From: Gemmatimonadota bacterium
GTDB taxonomy: Bacteria > Latescibacterota > UBA2968 > UBA8231
DNA: 64,000 bases
Assembly: GCA_018673255.1 (NCBI GenBank)
Contig: JABHDC010000118.1
Location: 88,474-152,473, forward strand
Direction of reading: 5' to 3'
Below are positions 1-7,708 of the stretch, piece by piece. Made by a program: the position numbers and the translations under genes. The notes under the pieces were generated by a model. The model did no database searches. It had not been told where the DNA came from and was given only the letters and a program-made list of their open reading frames with translations. Each line of letters begins with the position of its first letter. Positions within the stretch are counted from its first letter, which is position 1.

Positions 1-2
1 TA

Positions 3-578
3 CCTGGGTTGGAGAAGGATGCCAACCTGATGCGGGTTACACTGGAGTGGCAGCGTGACGGCACCAACCGTCCCTTTCGTCCGAGTGCCGGCCGGCGGTT
101 CGTGTTGCGTGGAGGTGCCCATATCCAGCCAGATGGCGACGACTTCGGCTTCTGGCAGGTTTCAGGTGACGTCAGACAGTACCAACATCTCGTCTTCAAC
201 CGGATCATCGTTCTCCGTCTTGGTTGGCAGATCACAACCGAGCTGGGCGATCGTCGCACGCCATTCTACTACACGAGTGAACTCGGCAGCCAGGAAACGA
301 TTCGGGGTTTTGACAGGGGACGATTCCGCAGTGACGACACGATCCTGGGCTCGGTCGAGTACCGCTATCCGATTTCGGACGGTGTCGACGCCTTCTGGTT
401 TGCCGACGCGGGCCAGGTGACGCCCAACCTTTTCGATGGCTTGCAGCGAGACGATCTGCAATACGGCTATGGGGGTGGCATCCAGCACTGGAATTCGACG
501 CGCATCGTAAGCAATCTGGTGATCAGCAAGAGCAGAGAGCAGTTGCGTCTCTACTTCGGCCTGAATCGTACGCTGTAA
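3..578 (+). CDS. Omp85/BamA-family outer-membrane beta-barrel, C-terminal part (5' truncated by window)
   Basis: The reading frame is open from the first bases, so the gene begins upstream and only the last 191 codons are here. The segment reads as the C-terminal membrane barrel of the Omp85 superfamily (BamA, TamA, surface antigen). It has the conserved IRGF turn followed by RGRFRSDD and an EYRYPI strand around residues 96-120, then alternating amphipathic strands. These proteins insert or move proteins across the outer membrane, so the cell has a Gram-negative envelope. The last residues (LNRTL) do not end in the usual aromatic. The gene is followed after 18 bp by the kinase-like lipoprotein. 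The missing N-terminus would hold any POTRA domains, so BamA, TamA and a soluble-partner form cannot be separated. Confidence 0.8.
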   Translation, partial: PGLEKDANLMRVTLEWQRDGTNRPFRPSAGRRFVLRGGAHIQPDGDDFGFWQVSGDVRQYQHLVFNRIIVLRLGWQITTELGDRRTPFYYTSELGSQETIRGFDRGRFRSDDTILGSVEYRYPISDGVDAFWFADAGQVTPNLFDGLQRDDLQYGYGGGIQHWNSTRIVSNLVISKSREQLRLYFGLNRTL

Positions 579-596
579 CAGGAGAGCGAATCGATC

Positions 597-2270
597 ATGG
601 CCATCTCAGTTGTCCTTCTACTTGCCACCCTTCTCATCGCATGCGGTGGCAGTGGACAGTTTCGGCGGTCTGAGCCGATCCCCAGCGACCAGCAGGATAT
701 CCCCGCCCCGGAATTCCGGGAAAAGGATGTCTTCGCCATGTACTTCGACAAGCAGATCACCGACCAGGGTGAGCAGGTGTTCGATCTGTCACGCCAATTC
801 CGGCGACTCTTCGGACGGCCCAAGCAGGCCTTCAACGTGGATGCATTCGACGAGGTACCCAATTCGAGCTGGTTCACCAACCGGAATTTCCGTCGCCAGC
901 TGTCGTTGGAGGCTATCACCCACGGACCAGGAGAGGGACGTGGCCCCGCCCCTGGTATCTGGGAGGTCGTATCGGCCAAGGTAGGAGGCGCTACCGCCGG
1001 TTTTCAGATTGTCGATTCCCGAGGCGACCGCTACGTACTCAAATTTGACCCACCCGGCTATGCGGAGATGGCCACCGGTGCTGAGGTCGTCTCCACCAAC
1101 CTGTTCTATGCCGCCGGCTACAATACGCCCGAGAATCAACTGGCAACCTTTCGGCCGGAGGAGCTGAGGCTGGGTGACAATGTCGCCTTTGCCGATGGAT
1201 TCGGTGGCGATCGCTTCATGACGCAGGCCGATCTGGATGCGGTGCTGGTGCGTGTGCACAAGCTGCCGGACGGCCGTATCCGCACCATGGCAAGCAAGTA
1301 TCTACCCGGCCAGATCCTCGGTCCCTTCGAGTACGACGGCACCCGGCCCGACGACCCCAACGATTTCATCCCGCACGAGCATCGACGGGAACTGCGGGGC
1401 ATGCGCTACATCGCCGCCTGGATCAACCACTACGACACGAAATCGGCCAACTCGATGGACGCCTACGTGGAGCAAGGCGGACGTCGCTATGTCAGACACC
1501 ACATGATGGACTTTGGCTCTACCCTGGGCAGCCAGGGCAACGAGCCGATGCCGATCAAAGTCGGCTACGAGAACACCAAGGATCCTCGCCAGGCTCTGAT
1601 CTATGCCATCACCCTCGGTCTCTATGTGCCGCCCTGGCAACGCCATGAGACCGAGGTTCTGTATCCTTCGATCGGCCGTCTTTCGTCGAATCTCTTCGAT
1701 CCGCCCAAGTTCAAGCCGATCACGCCCAATCCGGCCTTCGAGAACCTCACGCACCGTGACGGCTACTGGGGCGCCAAGATCGTCATGTCATTCACCAACG
1801 AACAGATCGAAGCTGCCGTCGCGGCGGGACAGTACACCGATCCGGAAGCGGCCGCCTATCTGCTGCGCACGCTGATCGAGCGTCGCGACAAGATCGGCCG
1901 CTACTGGTTCGTGAAGATGAACCCCCTCGATCGTTTCGAACTGCATTCGGCCGACGAGACCTCGGAAGTCTGTTTCGCCGATCTCGCCGTCGATGGTGGT
2001 CTGGAGCAGGCCGCTTCAACCCGCTATCGCCACACGATTACATACGCTGATCAAGACGTAGTGGTCGATAGAGAGACTCAGTCCACCTGTGTCCGGCTGC
2101 CGCCCGTGCCGGCGTCAGTATCCAGCAAAGACGCTGCTCTGCAGAACATTCGGATCACGCTGCAGACTCGACGGGAGACGACACCATCGTGGAGCAACCG
2201 CATCTGGGTCTTCTTGAGTGCCGATGAAATTGGCGGTCTGCAATTGCTTGGTTTGCAGCGTGAAGAGTAG
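597..2270 (+). CDS. predicted lipoprotein with a kinase-like core, function unknown
   Basis: 557 residues. The N-terminus is a short hydrophobic signal ending in a lipobox (LLIAC, Cys16), so the product is probably a lipid-anchored envelope protein. I cannot name a family with certainty, but the order of conserved residues resembles the protein-kinase/HipA/CotH fold: a beta-strand lysine in YVLKFD (Lys149), an acidic helix residue (Glu163), a catalytic-loop-like HYDTKSAN (Asp280, Asn285) and MMDFGS (Asp305), spaced as in such kinases. This is pattern matching, not an alignment. The start is ATG with AGGAG 12 bp upstream. It sits between an outer-membrane barrel and a PAP2 phosphatase on the same strand, so all three may act at the envelope. 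Either a real phosphotransferase or a pseudokinase is possible. Confidence 0.75.
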   Translation: MAISVVLLLATLLIACGGSGQFRRSEPIPSDQQDIPAPEFREKDVFAMYFDKQITDQGEQVFDLSRQFRRLFGRPKQAFNVDAFDEVPNSSWFTNRNFRRQLSLEAITHGPGEGRGPAPGIWEVVSAKVGGATAGFQIVDSRGDRYVLKFDPPGYAEMATGAEVVSTNLFYAAGYNTPENQLATFRPEELRLGDNVAFADGFGGDRFMTQADLDAVLVRVHKLPDGRIRTMASKYLPGQILGPFEYDGTRPDDPNDFIPHEHRRELRGMRYIAAWINHYDTKSANSMDAYVEQGGRRYVRHHMMDFGSTLGSQGNEPMPIKVGYENTKDPRQALIYAITLGLYVPPWQRHETEVLYPSIGRLSSNLFDPPKFKPITPNPAFENLTHRDGYWGAKIVMSFTNEQIEAAVAAGQYTDPEAAAYLLRTLIERRDKIGRYWFVKMNPLDRFELHSADETSEVCFADLAVDGGLEQAASTRYRHTITYADQDVVVDRETQSTCVRLPPVPASVSSKDAALQNIRITLQTRRETTPSWSNRIWVFLSADEIGGLQLLGLQREE

Positions 2271-2274
2271 GCCC

Positions 2275-3117
2275 GTGAGGGTCCGCGGCGATGTCCTTCT
2301 TCTGCTGTTGCTGGTATGGCCTCACCAGGGCCACACCCAAACCAGCGCGACCCCTACCGATTCCAACGCAGCAGCGTCGTGGTTCGGAGCCATGAGAGGT
2401 GATTTTGCACACGCTCTGCAAGCACCCACAAGGTGGTCGCGCCGTGATGGGCCGAAGATTGCCACACTGGCCCTGACCGTGGGCGGTCTGGTCCGCTGGG
2501 CCGATGAGGATATCGACCGGGAATTCCCCCAGGATGAACATCGCCTGTTCAGCCCCGCCCGAGGTCTGCTGCCCTTGGGCGAGAAGTATGACACCATTCC
2601 TTCAACCCACATGATCGTCGGTCTGACTGCCGCCTTCTCGCTCAGCAGTGTCGTACTGGATGAGCCGAGACACCTGGAAACGGCGAGACTGCTGGTGGAA
2701 GCCTACGTGATCGTCAACGGCGTGGGGATCGTCGGCAAGCAACTGCTTGGACGGGCCCGACCTTTCGTGGGCAGCGGTTCCAGAGATTTCGATCTTGCCA
2801 GGTTCAGCAGCCAGAATGATTTCCGCTCCATGCCCTCAGGCCACTCTCTCGAGGCCTTTGCGACGATGACCATTCTGGCCAAGCGCTATCCACACTGGTG
2901 GGTTCAACTACCGGCGTACTCGGTGGCCGGTGGGGTAGCTGCGCAGCGGATCGATACCCACAAGCACTGGGTTTCGGACGTGGTGTTGGGTGGCACCATC
3001 GGTTATCAGGTGGCCCGTATGCTGGCCGATCACTCCGCGGCCAGGTCGAGTGATCCGTCGGCTGCGGTCCGACTCGTCTATCATCCGGCTGGCATCGGTC
3101 TGGCCGTCACTTTCTGA
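2275..3117 (+). CDS. PAP2-superfamily phosphatase, exported
   Basis: 280 residues from a GTG start 4 bp after the lipoprotein stop. This start is preferred over an upstream ATG at 2218 inside the previous gene, because it gives a clean signal peptide (RGDV, six leucines, then a cut near HTQ) and has GAAGAG upstream. The three PAP2 motifs are present: KQLLGRARP (Lys155-Arg161), PSGH (187-190) and QRIDTHKHWVSD (Arg225, His231, Asp235). The family removes phosphate from lipid or isoprenoid phosphates such as phosphatidate or undecaprenyl pyrophosphate. With few obvious membrane helices this looks like a periplasmic or peripheral member. Tight spacing to the upstream gene implies an operon. Confidence 0.88.
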   Translation: MRVRGDVLLLLLLVWPHQGHTQTSATPTDSNAAASWFGAMRGDFAHALQAPTRWSRRDGPKIATLALTVGGLVRWADEDIDREFPQDEHRLFSPARGLLPLGEKYDTIPSTHMIVGLTAAFSLSSVVLDEPRHLETARLLVEAYVIVNGVGIVGKQLLGRARPFVGSGSRDFDLARFSSQNDFRSMPSGHSLEAFATMTILAKRYPHWWVQLPAYSVAGGVAAQRIDTHKHWVSDVVLGGTIGYQVARMLADHSAARSSDPSAAVRLVYHPAGIGLAVTF

Positions 3118-3137
3118 CGTGCCGATGGCATCCAGCA

Positions 3138-4049
3138 TCACCGCTTCCGAATGAACGTTCCCTTCTGCAGCTCTGAGAAGGCCTGTTCCAACTCATCCTT
3201 CGTATTCATAACAATCGGTCCGCGCCACGCCACGGGCTCTTCAATCGGCTTGCCTGAGATCAACAGGAAGCGGATGCCCTCATCTCCTGCCTGCACGGTG
3301 ATCTCGTCACCGGAATCGAAGAGGATGAGATTGCGATTGCCCGTCAGGTCGACGGTCGTCGCCTCGGGGGCGCCTTCTTCCATCACTTCCGTGGCAACAA
3401 TCTGAGGGTCGGACGCATCGCGGAAACTGCCGGCGCCATCGAAGATGTAGGCGAATCCATGGCGACCCATCTCCACGGGCAGTCTCTTGCGTTTGCCGGG
3501 GGGCACGTAGACGTCGAGATAACGGGGATCGGCGGCGATGCCGTCGACGGGACCACGCTTGCCCCAGAATTCGCCGCAGATGACACGAATTGTGGTGCCG
3601 TCGTCGTCGATGATCTCGGGGATGTCCGCACCGGCCACGTCCTGGTAGCGTGGCGTCGTCATCTTCTCAGCGGCGGGCAGATTCGCCCACAACTGGAAGC
3701 CGTGCATACGACCCTGATCGTCGCCTTGCGGCATTTCCTGATGCAGGATGCCGGAGCCGGCCGTCATCCACTGAATGTCACCCGCACCCAACGCGCCGGT
3801 GTTACCCAGGCTGTCACCGTGGTTGACGGTACCCGCCAACACGTAGGTGATGGTCTCGATGCCTCGATGTGGATGCCAGGGGAAACCGGCCATGTAGTCC
3901 TGCGGCTGGTCGCCACGGAAGTCGTCGAAGAGCAGAAAGGGATCGGTTTCGTCCGTGTCGCCAAAGCCGAAGGCTCGGCGCAGACGCACGCCGGCGCCTT
4001 CGATGTGTGGTTGGGCTTCGACGATACGTTTCACTGGGCGAATGGACAC
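3138..4049 (-). CDS. pirin family protein (bicupin)
   Basis: 303 residues from GTG at 4049; a TTG four codons upstream is possible, but pirins normally begin at the SIRPVKRI segment. The N-terminal cupin carries the metal site FPWHPHRGIET and, later, GILHQEMP, and the mid-section FQLWANLP is typical of pirins. Bacterial pirins bind Fe or other metals; some have quercetinase activity and others interact with pyruvate dehydrogenase, so the substrate cannot be assigned. The gene is transcribed away from the mannonate dehydratase across an 89-bp divergent spacer and converges on the PAP2 gene. Confidence 0.92.
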   Translation of the reverse strand: MSIRPVKRIVEAQPHIEGAGVRLRRAFGFGDTDETDPFLLFDDFRGDQPQDYMAGFPWHPHRGIETITYVLAGTVNHGDSLGNTGALGAGDIQWMTAGSGILHQEMPQGDDQGRMHGFQLWANLPAAEKMTTPRYQDVAGADIPEIIDDDGTTIRVICGEFWGKRGPVDGIAADPRYLDVYVPPGKRKRLPVEMGRHGFAYIFDGAGSFRDASDPQIVATEVMEEGAPEATTVDLTGNRNLILFDSGDEITVQAGDEGIRFLLISGKPIEEPVAWRGPIVMNTKDELEQAFSELQKGTFIRKR

Positions 4050-4138
4050 GAAGACTCGCAATCGTTGGGTTTGGTGATGTGTTCCCCGATTCTATCGTCG
4101 ACCGGACGGATGTCAATACAACCGAAGGAGCAGCTCTG

Positions 4139-5074
4139 ATGCGAATCGCCATGGTCGTGACGCCATTCAACGACCAGAACCTGCAGTTGGCCCGTCAGAT
4201 CGGCGTCACCGATATCGTCGTTCGTTATCCTGGATCCCAGGTGGAAGATCTGCTACCCCTGTGTCAGCAGGTTGAGGCAGACGGCATGTCGGTCGCCGTC
4301 GTGGAGGGGCATCTGCCCATCGATCGCATCGTGCTGGGCATGGATGGTTGGCAGTCACAGGTGGAGGAGTTGAGTTGCCTGATCCGCTCCATGGGTGCCT
4401 GCGGTGTGGGTGTGCTCTGTTATAACTGGATGGGCGTCACCGATTGGACGCGCACATCGGAAACGACGCCCGGGCGGGGTGGCGCACTGTGTACGGAGTT
4501 TGATCGAGATAAGGCCGAAGCGCTGGGGCCGATCGACGGGCCGCGCGTCGGTGCCGCAGCCCTATGGGAGAACCTCGAGCGTTTCCTCGAGAAGATCCTG
4601 CCTGTGGCCGAGGAGGCCGGTGTTGCCCTGGCTATGCACCCTGATGATCCGCCGCTGACCCCGTTGCGTGGCCTGGAACGAATCATGGTCGATCCGGAAG
4701 CCTTCGAGCGGCTCGTGGCAATCTCCCCGAGTCGGGCAAATGGGATCTGTTTCTGCCAGGGCAACTTCGCCGCCATGGGCGTGGATGTACCGGCGACGAT
4801 CCACCGACTGGGTCCGCACATTCGCTTCGTGCATTCGCGGGACGTGAAGGGCACGCCGGACCATTTCGTCGAGACCTTCCACGACGATGGACCCACGGAC
4901 ATGTACGCGGCCATCAAAGCCTACGCGGACACCGGATTCGATGGTGTCATGCGTCCCGATCACGTGCCCGTGCTGGCCGGAGAATCAGGTGAGGCGGGAT
5001 ATACGATGATGGGACGCCTCTTTGCCGTCGGCTATCTGCGCGGTCTGATGGAAGCCACCACAAAGCGGGCGTGA
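4139..5074 (+). CDS. uxuA: mannonate dehydratase-like TIM-barrel protein
   Basis: 311 residues. The ATG at 4139 is chosen over in-frame upstream starts because AAGGAG lies 10 bp before it and the conserved region begins there. UxuA converts D-mannonate to 2-keto-3-deoxygluconate in glucuronate breakdown. Family marks seen: CYNWMGVTDWTRT near residue 97 (CYNFMPVxDWTRT in classical UxuA), ICFCQGNFAAMG, FVHSRDVKG with its metal-ligand His, a His in TFHDDGPTDMY, and RPDH near the end. It is shorter than E. coli UxuA (394), as in many Gram-positive and FCB forms. It supports a uronate catabolic theme with UxaA and DlgD elsewhere in the window. A related xylose-isomerase-like activity is the main alternative. 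Confidence 0.85.
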   Translation: MRIAMVVTPFNDQNLQLARQIGVTDIVVRYPGSQVEDLLPLCQQVEADGMSVAVVEGHLPIDRIVLGMDGWQSQVEELSCLIRSMGACGVGVLCYNWMGVTDWTRTSETTPGRGGALCTEFDRDKAEALGPIDGPRVGAAALWENLERFLEKILPVAEEAGVALAMHPDDPPLTPLRGLERIMVDPEAFERLVAISPSRANGICFCQGNFAAMGVDVPATIHRLGPHIRFVHSRDVKGTPDHFVETFHDDGPTDMYAAIKAYADTGFDGVMRPDHVPVLAGESGEAGYTMMGRLFAVGYLRGLMEATTKRA

Positions 5075-5173
5075 CAGTCGCCTGGGATGAGACGACTTGC
5101 CCTGACTGAGTTCCCGCCAGAATGGTATCGAGACGCACCCGCCGTGAGTGCGGCTGGAAGCCGGTGCCGAGCC

Positions 5174-7435
5174 TCAGGCCGAATGTCGGCGACGCGCGAT
5201 GATTTCCCGTTGCAGGTCGTGGCCGAGTGTGGCAAATCGTGCCGAGAAGCCACCTACACGAACGATCAGATTCGGAAACTCTTCGGGATTCGCCAAGGCC
5301 TCTTCGAGGGTCTCGATGCTCGACGTGTTGCCCTGGAAGATCATCCCACCTGAGGCGAGGAAGGTGGTGAGGATGACACGCATGCGTTCGTGGTTGATCC
5401 ACTGATCGTCCATGTCCCACATGGTGGTGGCGCCACCGGTCACACACTCCAGGGGAAGGGCCGTGCTTGAATTGATGGCACTCGTGATCCCTTCCGTCAT
5501 CGCGCGGCCCTGGGGCGTGACACCGTGGCCGATCATCTCACCGGCGTGGGCCCCATCGCAACGGGCACCCAGTTCGGCACTGGCCGTCGGTGTCCAGACG
5601 AAGTTGAAGACCATCGGCTTCAGACGGCCGCCGAAGCGTGTGCGTCGGTCGGTGGCCAGCGTGCACACACTGCGCAGGACGCGTTGTGCCATGGTGTCTG
5701 CCTCGTCGTCCTGCACACCGAACATTGGCAGGTGACGCAGCCGAGCCTGCAGTGCGGCGTGACCTTCGAAATCATCTCGCAGCGCGTCGAGGATCTGCGC
5801 TCCCGATGCAAAACCTTGATCGAAGACGGCACGTTTGAGGCTGGAGAGTGAATCGGCGGCACTGGTGATGCCGAGGGGGGCGAAGCCGTAGTCGTGGTAG
5901 CGTGATCCGCCGGCCTGTTGTTCGAGGCCGCGTTCGAGGCAATCGTCCATCAGGCTCGAGAGCAGGTAACAGGGGCGCAGTTCGGCGTAACACTCGCTGG
6001 CCACGTCGAGGGAACGGACCATGGCGTCGTATTGGCGCGCTACCTCGGTCTCGAAAGCCGCGTAGAGTTCCTCGAAGTCATCGTAGTCTGACAGATCGCG
6101 GGCCAGCGGGATGCGTCGTTCACCGGTCAGCAGATCGATGCCGCCATTGATGACCAGTTCCAGGACCTTGGCCACGTTGTGGGTGCAGGAGAAGTTCAGA
6201 TCGCAGTTCATCCCCTGCGCACTGATCTCCATGCAGCCACCCGCCATGTATTTGACGGCATCCTCTCGGGTCACACCGCCGTTCATGAGGGCGGGCACGC
6301 AGACGTCATCATTGTAGATCTGGGCGCGATTCTCCCCCTCCAGCAGATATCTGACCATCAGTTCGATGAAATCCGGGTGGCACTGCTTGCAGACACGTGG
6401 ATAGACGACCGGATGGGTCTGGTCGAGTTCGATGATGGATTCGACCATGATGTAGGACAGGGGATTGGCGGCGCAGGAACCATCCGCGTGGGTGCCGCCC
6501 GGTACGACGGCTTCAACCCACCCATCGCCGTTCTGGAGCCGTTCGTGATAACGAATCCAGAGTTCGTCGATCAGTTCGCGAGCCCCGTCCAGCGTGATGA
6601 TGCCCGCTTCCAGATCAGGTTCCAGATACGGCCAGAGTATCTGGTCGGCGCGGCCGGGGCCATTGCCACCGAAGGGATTCTCGAACAACACGGCCAGGTG
6701 CTGGAAGTTGAAGAACTGGACCGCCTCGTGGAAGCTGCGCGGTGGCTTGTGGGGCACACGCTCGCAGATGTCGATCAGCTGTTCGAGCCGCTGCAGCTCA
6801 GAATTCTCATCCTGTCGCCGAGCCGTCCTGGCCGCAGATCTGAGGGCTGCAAGATGCCGGTCATTCCAATTCAGGACACTCTGCCACAGGATGATGGCGC
6901 CCTCGTAGAGTTGAATCGCGTTCTCATCGGTAGCTGCATCTCGGCGTGCGGCGAGGTCGGCCATGTGGGCTTCGACGCCGATGGTGAGCAGCTGGTCCCA
7001 ATTCCATCCGATGTGCCCGGGGGCACCGCCGCCCCCCACGAAGGGATCGATGATCTCACGCTGACGCTCTCTCATCTGCTTCCCGGGATCGAAGGACTCC
7101 CACTGCCGGGCGTGCTCTTCTTTCGGCATCTCCCAGCGGGAGGGGATCTGGTAGAGCATGCCCACGAGGTGCTCATCCGGCAGCAGATAGACCGGTTCGT
7201 TCTCCAGTGCGTAGGCGAGGGATCGCGCATAACGCGCCGGATACGGGAGATCCGAGTAGCGCTCGAAGAAGCCCTCGGCCTGATGGCGCTTGCGCGGACT
7301 GCTCGTGTCGGCTGCCCCACGCTCGCGACTGGCGTCCCGGAAGACAGCAGTGCGGGGTGACTGTGTCGTCAGGTGCTGCGTCGTAGGGAGCTGCGTCGTG
7401 AGGTGCCGTATCGTGAGTGGCCGACTCGAGTTCAT
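5174..7435 (-). CDS. glycyl radical enzyme (pyruvate formate-lyase family), substrate unknown
   Basis: 753 residues from ATG 7435 (GGAG upstream); an earlier start at 7480 has no good ribosome site. Two family hallmarks are clear: the active-site cysteine in AGGCMEISAQG (about Cys401) and the C-terminal glycyl loop RVGGFSARF (radical Gly about 729). The enzyme needs a radical-SAM activase, which is not in this window, and works without oxygen. The MEISAQG environment differs from PFL itself, which has two adjacent cysteines, so it is more likely a dehydratase or lyase of the CutC, HypD or glycerol dehydratase type. The first 35 residues are low-complexity Thr/Gln/Leu/His repeats made by imperfect DNA repeats, so the true start may be further in. 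Confidence 0.88.
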   Translation of the reverse strand: MNSSRPLTIRHLTTQLPTTQHLTTQSPRTAVFRDASRERGAADTSSPRKRHQAEGFFERYSDLPYPARYARSLAYALENEPVYLLPDEHLVGMLYQIPSRWEMPKEEHARQWESFDPGKQMRERQREIIDPFVGGGGAPGHIGWNWDQLLTIGVEAHMADLAARRDAATDENAIQLYEGAIILWQSVLNWNDRHLAALRSAARTARRQDENSELQRLEQLIDICERVPHKPPRSFHEAVQFFNFQHLAVLFENPFGGNGPGRADQILWPYLEPDLEAGIITLDGARELIDELWIRYHERLQNGDGWVEAVVPGGTHADGSCAANPLSYIMVESIIELDQTHPVVYPRVCKQCHPDFIELMVRYLLEGENRAQIYNDDVCVPALMNGGVTREDAVKYMAGGCMEISAQGMNCDLNFSCTHNVAKVLELVINGGIDLLTGERRIPLARDLSDYDDFEELYAAFETEVARQYDAMVRSLDVASECYAELRPCYLLSSLMDDCLERGLEQQAGGSRYHDYGFAPLGITSAADSLSSLKRAVFDQGFASGAQILDALRDDFEGHAALQARLRHLPMFGVQDDEADTMAQRVLRSVCTLATDRRTRFGGRLKPMVFNFVWTPTASAELGARCDGAHAGEMIGHGVTPQGRAMTEGITSAINSSTALPLECVTGGATTMWDMDDQWINHERMRVILTTFLASGGMIFQGNTSSIETLEEALANPEEFPNLIVRVGGFSARFATLGHDLQREIIARRRHSA

Positions 7436-7708
7436 GTGGTGGGCTCCATAGGATTTCTGCTTGTTGATGCAGCATGGCACCCTCTCTACGATCGACGAGG
7501 CGGTGCCGGTACCTTACCGCTCATCTTACACAACCAGCCCCATCCAGGCACCCGGTGGCAGTCTGGTGATCCAAGATATCCGGCTCTGGCCTCGGGGCAT
7601 ACTGAATCCATCTGACCAGATTGGCCTCATGATCGTGCTGGATATGGCGATCGAGTTCGTCGATGATACTCCTGACATGCCCCGGCATCGCTCACTGAGG
7701 AGGGATCC

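Noticed and set aside
6179..7360. 393-codon plus-strand frame
   Set aside because: Antisense shadow of the glycyl radical enzyme; no start signal or family features, while the minus strand has clear active-site motifs.
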